Assembly (NCBI RefSeq): GCF_049856175.1
Contig: NZ_JBNDNA010000007.1
Span: forward strand, 62,001 to 126,000
DNA length: 64,000 nt
Reading direction: 5' to 3'
Origin: JB111 sp049856175
GTDB lineage: Bacteria > Actinomycetota > Actinomycetes > Actinomycetales > Actinomycetaceae
Part shown: positions 1 through 6,840 of the stretch, in pieces
How the letters are laid out: each line of letters opens with the position of its first letter
How positions within the stretch are numbered: position 1 is the stretch's first letter
The notes under the pieces: model-generated
What the model was told of the DNA's origin: nothing
The model's input: only the letters and a program-made list of their open reading frames with translations
Database searches by the model: none
Program-made: the position numbers and the translations under genes

Positions 1-463
1 GCGCCCAGCGCACCAGGATCGCGATCACCAGACCGAGGGCGTAGGCGGCGTTGACGTACAGGCCCCAGGCGAAGAAGTCCTCCGCCTGGCCCGAGCGCCA
101 CGCCCACACCACGCCGATGCCCACACCCAGGAGCCCGGACAGCGCCTGCGTGAGCGGGGTGCGCTGCACGAGCCGGATCGCGCACAGCACGACCGCGACG
201 GCGAGGGAGGCCACGAGCGGGATCGTCAGCTCCCGCCAGATGACGAACGCGACGACGAAGACCGCGCCGGGCGCGACCGCCTCGATGACCCCGCGCACGC
301 CGCCGATCGAGTCGGCCAGGGAGAAGTCCTCGGCGGCGACCTGCCCCAGGCCGGACCGGCGACCGGCGAGCGCGGCGCCGGCCGCAGCGGCCGGGTCACC
401 AGCGGCGTCATGGTCCTTAGCGTCGCCGCGGCCCTCCTCGGCCGGCGCGTCCGGCGCGCTCAT
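1..463 (-). CDS. DUF3159 family membrane protein (3' end outside window)
   Basis: The reading frame starts at ATG 463 and runs off the left edge, so only the first ~154 residues are visible. An acidic, Ala-rich N-terminus (about 45 residues) is followed by hydrophobic segments (VFVVAFVIWREL, LVASLAVAVVLCAIRL, LSGLLGVGIGVVWAW), as in the actinobacterial DUF3159 family (M. tuberculosis Rv2693c). The start overlaps the stop of the OB-fold gene in an ATGA, which fixes the start and shows translational coupling. Function is unknown. The family assignment rests on motif memory plus the strongly conserved neighbourhood (OB-fold protein, DUF3710). Confidence 0.85.
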   Translation of the reverse strand, partial: MSAPDAPAEEGRGDAKDHDAAGDPAAAAGAALAGRRSGLGQVAAEDFSLADSIGGVRGVIEAVAPGAVFVVAFVIWRELTIPLVASLAVAVVLCAIRLVQRTPLTQALSGLLGVGIGVVWAWRSGQAEDFFAWGLYVNAAYALGLVIAILVRWA

Positions 464-849
464 CGGTGCCTGCCGTCGGCGGCGTCGATCTCCTCGAGCT
501 CGGCCAGGGAGGGCCGCAGCTCGTAGGCGGGATCGACGAGGGTGGGGCCGTCGTCGTCGAGCACGACGCCCTCGGCGACCAGGCGTCGGCCCGGGACCAC
601 GCCGGGCACCCGGCGCCGCCCGCGCAGCACGAGCGCGAGCTCGCCGGTGCCGTCGAACAGGTGCGCCCGCAGGTCCGGGGCCGCATCGACCGGCGGGTAG
701 GTGACCGACCGCAGGACACCCGTGACGCGGACCCGCTCGCGGGGCCGGACGGACCCGATCGGACGGCAGCCGTCCACCCGGGAGGACTCGCGCTCGTCGC
801 GGGCGTCGAGCTCGGCGACGCTCGGGAGGAGCCCGCGCCGTGACGTCAC
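460..849 (-). CDS. OB-fold nucleic-acid-binding domain protein
   Basis: This protein of 129 residues starts with GTG at 849, sharing GTGA with the stop of the upstream DUF3710 gene. Its middle reads VRVTGVLRSVTYPP...LRAHLFDGTGELALVLRGRR...GRRLVAEGV, the pattern of a single OB-fold (strand, turn with DGTG, strand) like the anticodon-binding/RecG-type wedge domain. It matches the Rv2694c-type small protein of this locus. It probably binds single-stranded nucleic acid, but no substrate is known. Genes DUF3710, OB-fold and DUF3159 form one coupled minus-strand operon. Confidence 0.85.
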   Translation of the reverse strand: MTSRRGLLPSVAELDARDERESSRVDGCRPIGSVRPRERVRVTGVLRSVTYPPVDAAPDLRAHLFDGTGELALVLRGRRRVPGVVPGRRLVAEGVVLDDDGPTLVDPAYELRPSLAELEEIDAADGRHR

Positions 850-1574
850 CGGGTCTCCGTGGTCTCGGGGCCGCGCTGCAGGTCGCGGAGCGTGAGCGTG
901 CGGCGTTCCGGCGCACCGCCCGTGTCGACCTCCGACCCGGCCTCGGCCGTGCCGGGCGCGGTGAGCGTGACGACCTCGCGCGGGGCGCGGGCCTCCGGAC
1001 CCCGGTCGACGACGACGTCCGCGAGCACGTCCCGCAGCGGCTCGGCCGCGGCGTCGTCCGTGGCCGCGAGGCCGGAGAGCATGCCGCGCAGGAACCAGCG
1101 TGGCCCGTCGACACCGATGAACCGCAGCACGTTCATCGCGCTCGTACCGTCCGAGCGCGTGACCGGGAGGTGGACGACGAGCTCGTCGCCCCAGCGTCCG
1201 GTCGTCTCCTCGACCATGCCCTTCTGCTTCTCGACCGAGGCGGCGAGCTCCGCGCGGACCTCGTCCCACAGGCCGGCCGAGCGTGGGGCGGCGAACAGCT
1301 GCATCTGCAGGGCGGAGCCCTCGAGCGCGACCGACGTGCCGATGACCGTGCGGCGCTTCTTCTCCAGCTCGAGCCGCACCTTCATCCCCGACGCCCGGGG
1401 GATGCGCAGCGCGCCGAGGTCGAGGCGACCGTCGAGGTCGGGCCGGTCGGCCACGTCGAACGGGCCGGCCGCCTCGTCGGCGCTCTCCGCGTCGTCGGTA
1501 CCGGTGGTGGCGTCGTCCTGCTCCGGCTCCGGCGTCTCGGCCGCCTTGTGCCGGCCGCGTGAAAACAGTCCCAT
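846..1574 (-). CDS. DUF3710 family protein
   Basis: A 242-residue soluble protein starting MGLFSRGR, with an acidic linker (residues ~15-40) then a conserved domain including DLGALRIPRASGMKVRLELE and FIGVDGPRWFLRGMLSG. These are typical of DUF3710 (Rv2696c). A clear Shine-Dalgarno (GGAGAGGA) precedes the ATG. Function is unknown. In most actinobacteria the dut gene lies directly upstream. Here only 153 bp separate it from the divergent DUF3093 gene and they encode nothing recognisable. A TAGGCT hexamer on the minus strand at 1635-1640 could be the operon's -10. Confidence 0.9.
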   Translation of the reverse strand: MGLFSRGRHKAAETPEPEQDDATTGTDDAESADEAAGPFDVADRPDLDGRLDLGALRIPRASGMKVRLELEKKRRTVIGTSVALEGSALQMQLFAAPRSAGLWDEVRAELAASVEKQKGMVEETTGRWGDELVVHLPVTRSDGTSAMNVLRFIGVDGPRWFLRGMLSGLAATDDAAAEPLRDVLADVVVDRGPEARAPREVVTLTAPGTAEAGSEVDTGGAPERRTLTLRDLQRGPETTETR

Positions 1575-1727
1575 GCGTTCCTCTCCTGCCCGCCGTCGCC
1601 GCGGCCGCGGCGCGCCCGGCGGACACCGCGTGCGAGCCTACCCGCGAGGCCCGGCCCGCTGCGGCCGGTGGTGCGTCACGGTCGTCCGGCGGTGGTCGGA
1701 GCCCGCCCGCGGTGGCAGGCTGGGGCC

Positions 1728-2243
1728 GTGACCACCACCTCGTCCCCGCTCTTCCGCGAGCGGCTCGTCCCCGGCCTCGTGCCGATGGTCCTGGCGGCCT
1801 TCCTGGGCCTGTCGCTCGCGCTGGCGGCGATGCCGTTCGGCGTCGTCCCGGCGGTCGTGGTCGGCGTCGTCTCGGCCGTGGCGGCGGGGGCCGGGCTCGT
1901 GCTCACGTCCCCGGTCGTCGAGGTCGTGGCGGAGGGGCCCGGTGAGCAGGGCGACGTCGGCGAGGAGGGACCGACGCTGCGGGCCGGAGGCGCCGCGATC
2001 GCTCTCGCCAGGCTCGGGGACGCCCACCCGCTCGACCGCGAGGGGATGCGGGCGATCATGGGGCCGCGCGCCGATGCGCGGTCGTTTCTCGTCCATCGTT
2101 CGTGGGTCCGTCGCGGCGTCGCGGTCGTCGTCGAGGACGATCGGGACCCGACCCCGATGTGGGTCGTCTCGACGCGGCGGCCGGACGAGCTGGCCGCCGC
2201 GCTGAGATCAGGTCAGGCCGCGCACTCGGTGCAGACGAGCTGA
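1728..2243 (+). CDS. DUF3093 family membrane protein
   Basis: The GTG at 1728 gives a 171-residue protein. Two hydrophobic helices near the N-terminus (residues ~12-50: LVPMVLAAFLGLSLALAAM, VVVGVVSAVAAGAGLVL) are followed by a soluble C-terminal domain ending in DPTPMWVVSTRRPDELAAAL, the conserved end of DUF3093 (Rv2698-like). There is no Shine-Dalgarno; CAGGCT lies six bases before the GTG, so a leaderless transcript is possible. The 3' end overlaps the convergent DUF4193 gene by 31 bp. Function is unknown. Confidence 0.85.
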   Translation: MTTTSSPLFRERLVPGLVPMVLAAFLGLSLALAAMPFGVVPAVVVGVVSAVAAGAGLVLTSPVVEVVAEGPGEQGDVGEEGPTLRAGGAAIALARLGDAHPLDREGMRAIMGPRADARSFLVHRSWVRRGVAVVVEDDRDPTPMWVVSTRRPDELAAALRSGQAAHSVQTS

Positions 2244-2512
2244 CCGTTCTCCTCGTACGCGAGCTGGCTGCGGTGGTGGACGAGGAAGCAGCGCGAGCAC
2301 GTGAACTCGTCCGCCTGGCGCGGGAGCACGCGGACGCTCAGCTCCTCGCCGGACAGGTCGGCGCCGGGGAGCTCGAAGCCCTCGGCCGCCTCGGTCTCGT
2401 CCTCGTCCACCGAGCTCGACGACTGCTCGGCGCGACGCGCCTTGAGCTCCTCGATCGAGTCCTCGCCCAGCTCCTCTTCGTTCTTGCGGGGTGCGTCGTA
2501 GTCAGTCGCCAT
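2213..2512 (-). CDS. DUF4193 family zinc-ribbon-like protein
   Basis: This 99-residue protein has an acidic N-terminal half (MATDYDAPRKNEEELGEDS...) and a C-terminal pair of CxxC motifs (CSRCFLVHHRSQLA then CTECAA) that would bind one zinc ion. It matches the DUF4193 family (Rv2699c), one of the most conserved small proteins of Actinobacteria. Its role is not established. The coding end overlaps the convergent DUF3093 end. It is divergent from sepH across a 365-bp gap. Confidence 0.92.
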   Translation of the reverse strand: MATDYDAPRKNEEELGEDSIEELKARRAEQSSSSVDEDETEAAEGFELPGADLSGEELSVRVLPRQADEFTCSRCFLVHHRSQLAYEENGQLVCTECAA

Positions 2513-2877
2513 GCTGGCGTCACGCTCCGGGTTCTACTCGTGGTTCGCGGGGTGGGATACGCCCCTGGATCGCGGTCAACGCATACCTGCGGAGATTGTT
2601 CCCGACCTTGGTCGGACGGATTGTGCACCACAAATCCTCCGGCGGCCACCCGGATCCACGGGTCGGCGCCCGGGGCGCGGCCGGCCGCGGATCCTCGCGC
2701 CCGTCTCCGCCGGTGCGCCGCCCCGCACCCGCGGCCGCACGCGGCGCACTGTGAGGCGTTCCACTGCCACCGGCGCCGGTGCCGGCCCCGGGGCCGCCGC
2801 GACCTCCCGCGCCCCCGGCTCGCTGGCACCTATCCTGTTGGCGCCCGGGCCCACGGGTTGTCGCCGAGGAGGACCCC
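2513..2877. other. 365-bp intergenic region between DUF4193 and sepH
   Basis: No gene is seen. The region holds divergent promoters for DUF4193 and sepH. A perfect CCGACC-TT-GGTCGG palindrome lies at 2602-2615 in a relatively AT-rich stretch (about 2580-2640) that is likely part of the DUF4193 promoter. TATCCT at 2831-2836 is a plausible -10 for sepH, and a GAGGAGGA ribosome binding site lies just before the sepH ATG. Confidence 0.6.
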
Positions 2878-4302
2878 ATGGTCGATCTGACCGTCACCGG
2901 AACGTCCGAGTCCGGCGAGCACCTGCTCGTCGGCGGACCGGACGGCGCCGAGTACCGCCTGCGGATCGACGAGGACCTCCGCACCGCGCTGCGCCGCGCA
3001 TCGGCCACCAGCCGGCGCACCGCCGAGCCGAGGCACCTCTCGCCCCGGGACATCCAGACGCTCCTGCGCGCCGGCCAGGACGTCGACGAGATCGCCGAGG
3101 AGCACGGGCTGCCCCGGGAACGGGTCGCGCCGTTCGAGCCCCCGGTGACGGCCGAGCGCGCCTTCGTCACGGAGCAGGCCCGCAAGCAGCGGGTCGGGCA
3201 CGACTCCGACTCCCCCACGCTCGGCGACCTCGTCGTCGACCGGCTGGCGGCCCGCGGTGTCGAGGTCGAGCACCTGGCGTGGGACGCCCGGCGGCGCGCG
3301 GGCGAGTCGTGGCAGGTCGGCGTCACCTTCGTCGCGGCCCGCAAGGAGCGGACCGCGATGTGGACGATCGACCTGCAGGCGCGGACCCTGGTCGCCGTCG
3401 ACGACGAGGCCAGGTGGCTCTCGGAGACCGACGTCAGCGCGGGCCGGCGTCCCGCGCGCAGCGACGGCCCGCTCGGCGAGGTCCGCTCCCGACCGGGTGC
3501 CGAGCCGCCGTGGGCCCGCGAGGACCGACCTGCCGGCGCCGCGGAACGGGCCGTCACCGACCGCGACGGCTCCGGCGTGGACGCGTCCGCCGCGGGCGGC
3601 ACCCCTCGGTCCGCGGTGGGCGGCGCGACGGAGGACCCCGTGACCTCGCCCGCCGACCTGCCGGACGACGACGCCACGGAGGCGCTGCTGGACGACCTGG
3701 CCGCCCACCGCGGGACCCGGCAGGACATCGACGACCTGCAGGACGAGCTGGACCTGGACTCGCTCGACGAGGACGACGACGCGGACGAGATCCCGGCCGC
3801 GCACCCCCCGGCCTCCCGGCCCGACCAGGCGCGCGACGCCCAGGTGCTGTCGCTTGACGCCCATCGGCGCGCGCGGCCCGGCATCGGGCCGGACCCCGAC
3901 GAGGTCGCGCTCGACCCGCGCGGCACACACCCCTCGGGGCGGGGCAGGCCGGCCCCGAGCGCGGACGAGGACGCGCGCGCGACGACGACGGCCCGCACGG
4001 CGGACGCCCGTGGGGAGGGCACCCGCACCGGTGGTCCGGCCGCGGGCGAGGCGACGGACGCACCCGACACGCACGCGTCGGACCCCGACGCGGACCCGCC
4101 GACCGACCACGGGGACGGTGACCCCGAGCACGACTCACCCGCCGCGGCCTCCCCCGACGCCGACGGCTCCGCCACGGAGGAGGACGCTCCCGCCCCGGCG
4201 AGGACGGCACGATCCCCACGTTCGTCCGGGCGCAAGCAGCGGCGGTCGGTGCCGTCGTGGGACGAGATCGTGTTCGGGTCGCGCTCGGATCCCACCGACT
4301 GA
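2878..4302 (+). CDS. sepH: Septation protein SepH
   Basis: 474 residues; the ATG at 2878 follows a strong Shine-Dalgarno and begins MVDLTVTGTSESGEHLLV, the SepH/DUF3071 N-terminus. Residues ~55-90 (LSPRDIQTLLRAGQDVDEIAEEHGLPRERV) form the helix-turn-helix that in Streptomyces and mycobacteria stimulates FtsZ assembly. The conserved domain runs to ~residue 185 (MWTIDLQARTLVAVDDEARWLSE). The rest is a long acidic, disordered tail rich in Asp, Ala and Pro, ending in a basic patch (SSGRKQRRSVPSWDEIVFG) that is conserved in the family. It acts in cell division at the septum. Confidence 0.93.
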   Translation: MVDLTVTGTSESGEHLLVGGPDGAEYRLRIDEDLRTALRRASATSRRTAEPRHLSPRDIQTLLRAGQDVDEIAEEHGLPRERVAPFEPPVTAERAFVTEQARKQRVGHDSDSPTLGDLVVDRLAARGVEVEHLAWDARRRAGESWQVGVTFVAARKERTAMWTIDLQARTLVAVDDEARWLSETDVSAGRRPARSDGPLGEVRSRPGAEPPWAREDRPAGAAERAVTDRDGSGVDASAAGGTPRSAVGGATEDPVTSPADLPDDDATEALLDDLAAHRGTRQDIDDLQDELDLDSLDEDDDADEIPAAHPPASRPDQARDAQVLSLDAHRRARPGIGPDPDEVALDPRGTHPSGRGRPAPSADEDARATTTARTADARGEGTRTGGPAAGEATDAPDTHASDPDADPPTDHGDGDPEHDSPAAASPDADGSATEEDAPAPARTARSPRSSGRKQRRSVPSWDEIVFGSRSDPTD

Positions 4303-4344
4303 CGACCCACCGCGTCAGGGCGGCGACCCACCGCACCAGGGCGC
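4303..4344. repeat. 21-bp tandem direct repeat, two copies
   Basis: Two adjacent units beginning CGACCCACCGC and containing CAGGGCG lie directly after the sepH stop, differing at only three or so positions. They look like a recent short duplication in the 75-bp gap between sepH and the convergent thymidine kinase gene. There is no coding function. Confidence 0.7.
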
Positions 4345-4377
4345 GGCCGACCGACGACGCCCCGCCGCTCCGGCGCG

Positions 4378-5040
4378 TCAGTCGCCCGCGAGGTCCAGCG
4401 TCGGTGGGCTCAGCTCGCCCACCCGGGCGCGCGCGGCCGTCAGCCCGCGCATGTGGTGGCTGCGGCACAGCACCTCGTACGCGACCTCCGCCGCGGGGGC
4501 TCCCGTCAGGTCGGCGGTGTCGCCGACGACGACCTGCTCGCCCTCGGTGACCATGACGCCGCCGACCGTGCGCGCGTTGTGCGTCGCCCGGGCACCGCAC
4601 CAGCACAGCGCCTCGACCTGGAGGCGCTCGACCCGGTCGGCGAGCTCGACGAGCCTGGCCGCCCCGGGGAACAGCCGCGTGCGGAAGTCCGTCGTGATGC
4701 CGAACGCGAAGACATCGACGTCCATCTCGTCGGCCACCCGGGCGAGCTGCTCGACCTGCCCGGGCGTGTAGAACTGCGCCTCGTCGCAGACGAGGTAGTC
4801 GACCCGTCCACCCGCGGTGCGGCGCCGGACGACCTCCGCCCAGAAGTCGGTCTCGTCGCTGACCTCGACGGCCGGCGCTCGCAGCCCCAGCCGGGAGGAG
4901 AGGACGCCCGTGCCGCCCCGGTCGCTACGGCTGAAGCGCAGCCCGTCCAGACCGCGCGCGGCGTGGTTGTGGTCGACCTGGAGCGCGAGCGTGGACTTCC
5001 CGGAGTCCATGGTCCCGGAGAAGAAGACGAGCCGACCCAT
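4378..5040 (-). CDS. tdk: Thymidine kinase
   Basis: 220 residues. The type II thymidine kinase signature is complete: P-loop GTMDSGKST (residues 9-17), CDEAQF with the catalytic Glu, GITTDFR, and zinc-binding cysteines in CWCGARATHNAR plus a C-terminal CRSHH. The enzyme phosphorylates thymidine to dTMP with ATP in the salvage pathway. The ATG overlaps the stop of the upstream phosphatase-like gene (ATGA). The apparent absence of dut nearby makes dTMP supply in this organism worth noting, although the two facts need not be linked. Confidence 0.96.
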   Translation of the reverse strand: MGRLVFFSGTMDSGKSTLALQVDHNHAARGLDGLRFSRSDRGGTGVLSSRLGLRAPAVEVSDETDFWAEVVRRRTAGGRVDYLVCDEAQFYTPGQVEQLARVADEMDVDVFAFGITTDFRTRLFPGAARLVELADRVERLQVEALCWCGARATHNARTVGGVMVTEGEQVVVGDTADLTGAPAAEVAYEVLCRSHHMRGLTAARARVGELSPPTLDLAGD

Positions 5041-6203
5041 CAGGCGTCGGCCACCAGGAGCGGTACCTGCTGCTCGTCCGGCGTCGACGAACCGTGCACG
5101 CCGATCAGGGCGGTGGACCCGATCGATGCGGAGCCCTCCTCGAGGACCACGGTGGCACCGCCGAGGAGCGCGACGACCTCGCCGACGGCCCCGCGCCGGT
5201 CCTCGGGCACGTCGACGCCCAGCGCCCCGGAGGCGAGCAGCTCCTCGCGGGTGAGAACCGCGGAGTCGGGCCCGAGCACGTCCCGCCAGCGCCGTGCGAC
5301 GTCGTCGGGGTGGGCGTCGTCGGTGAGGAACAGGTGGCACGCCCGCGGCTCGCCGGCCACCTGGGCGACTCCTCGGCACAGCTCCGGGTGCGCCGCGAGG
5401 TCGATGCGCTCGGCGACGTCGACCATGCCGTGGTCGGCCGTGACGACGACGAGCGTGCCGCGGGGCAGCTCCCGGGTGAGCCGGCGCAGCTCGGCGTCGG
5501 CCGCCATGAGCTCCTCGCCCCACTCCCACGACCCCCAGCCGTGCACGTGACCGACGTGGTCGACCTCCCCCCAGTAGAGGTAGGCCAGGTTCGCGTCGCC
5601 CCGCAGTGCGCCGACCGCGACGTCGACCCGGTCGGCGAGGGACTCCCCCGTGACGCCGCGGCCGCCGCGCAGGGCCGACCGCGTGAGGCCCGAGCCGACG
5701 AACCGTGCCGGCCCGATCGTCACGGCGCCGCGCGCGTCGCCGGTGCGGGCCGCCGCCTGCTCGAACAGGGTCGGGACGCGCTGCCACCGCTCGGCGGTCA
5801 TCGGCGCGTCCTGCCAGGTGACGAGGTTGACGAGCTCGCCGCTGGGCGGATGACGCAGCGTGTAGCCGAGCATGCCCGTCAGGCCCGGGAGCTCGCCGGT
5901 GCCGAAGGTCGTCAGCGCGGCGGCCGTGGTCGAGGGCAGGCACGTGTCCAGCGTGACGGCGTCGGGCAGCAGCGAGCGCAGGAACGGCGCGTGCCCCCCG
6001 CGCTCGGTCAGCTGGGCGAGGCCGAGACCGTCCACGAGGACGACGCACACCTTGGTCGCCGTCGGCAGCCCCAGGTCGGCGCGGTCGAGCGCGGAGTCCC
6101 GGCCGGCCGAGGCGGTGGCCACACCGACGGAGTCGAACGCCGCCGGCAGGACCGCCCGCAGGTGGCGGCCGAGGTCGGGTGCGCCGGGTGCCCGTGCCCG
6201 CAT
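5040..6203 (-). CDS. Alkaline phosphatase family / nucleotide pyrophosphatase-like protein
   Basis: 387 residues from ATG 6203. The nucleophile region KVCVVLVDGLGLAQL...PSTTAAALTTFGTGELPG is that of the alkaline phosphatase/NPP superfamily, with the conserved metal Asp in VVLVDGLG and Thr in STTAAAL. Further metal ligands appear in YLYWGEVDHVGHVHG and VVVTADHGMVD, and a late GVHGSS. It would hydrolyse phosphodiester or pyrophosphate bonds; the substrate is unknown. No signal peptide is obvious, so it is probably cytoplasmic. It lies in an operon with DUF5998 upstream (11-bp gap) and tdk downstream (ATGA). Confidence 0.88.
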   Translation of the reverse strand: MRARAPGAPDLGRHLRAVLPAAFDSVGVATASAGRDSALDRADLGLPTATKVCVVLVDGLGLAQLTERGGHAPFLRSLLPDAVTLDTCLPSTTAAALTTFGTGELPGLTGMLGYTLRHPPSGELVNLVTWQDAPMTAERWQRVPTLFEQAAARTGDARGAVTIGPARFVGSGLTRSALRGGRGVTGESLADRVDVAVGALRGDANLAYLYWGEVDHVGHVHGWGSWEWGEELMAADAELRRLTRELPRGTLVVVTADHGMVDVAERIDLAAHPELCRGVAQVAGEPRACHLFLTDDAHPDDVARRWRDVLGPDSAVLTREELLASGALGVDVPEDRRGAVGEVVALLGGATVVLEEGSASIGSTALIGVHGSSTPDEQQVPLLVADA

Positions 6204-6214
6204 CCGGTCCGGCC

Positions 6215-6769
6215 TCAGGACTGGCCGGCGGTCGCGCCGGACAGCTCGCGGGCGAACCGCAGCGCGCGGTCGAGCGCGTCCTGCCCGTCGGCCTGCGCCG
6301 CGACCCGGATGACGACGTCCTCGGGCGAGAGCGTGCCGGTCATCCCGTGGTCCGCCTCGCAGTCCGGGTCGCCGCACGACTGCCGCTCGAGGTCGACCCG
6401 GTGGATCGCCCCCCAGCCGACCGACAGGGTGAGCTCGGACGTGCTCCCGCGGCCGGCGGGGTCGAGGACGCCGTGCGTGAGTGCGACGGTGCGGATCTCG
6501 TGCAGGGCGACGGTCTCGGACGTGGCGAGCGCGCCCGGGCCGGACTCCTCGTCCGCGACGTCGTCGACGTGGACGACGACGAACCTGCTGCGGGTCAGCG
6601 CGAGCACCGTGAGGTGGCGGCGCAGCTCGTGGTCGAAGGTCGTCTCGGGGTGCACGAGGTGCGCCGTGACGGCCTCCCCGGCGAGCGCGACGTCGAGCAC
6701 GTCCGCGACGAGCTGCGGGTAGAAGCCCGCGTCGTCGAGGTCTTGGCGCAGTGAGCTGGTCCGAGGCAC
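6215..6769 (-). CDS. DUF5998 family protein
   Basis: 184 residues starting VPRTSSLRQDLDDAGFYPQLV, the family's usual N-terminus. The GTG at 6769 is preceded by AGGATGAG on the same strand and is preferred. A GTG at 6844 that overlaps the upstream stop would add 25 low-conservation residues. Conserved blocks include HLVHPETTFD, FVVVHVDD, TELTLSVGWGAIHRVDL and CGDPDCEADHG. Function is unknown. It is always found near the Pat-like acetyltransferase and the phosphatase-like gene in Micrococcales, to my knowledge. Confidence 0.85.
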   Translation of the reverse strand: MPRTSSLRQDLDDAGFYPQLVADVLDVALAGEAVTAHLVHPETTFDHELRRHLTVLALTRSRFVVVHVDDVADEESGPGALATSETVALHEIRTVALTHGVLDPAGRGSTSELTLSVGWGAIHRVDLERQSCGDPDCEADHGMTGTLSPEDVVIRVAAQADGQDALDRALRFARELSGATAGQS

Positions 6770-6840
6770 CGTCTCATCCTGCCACCCCGGCCGGACCCGC
6801 ATGGGCGGGCGTGGCCCCCGGCGCTCCTCGCGTCGGATCC

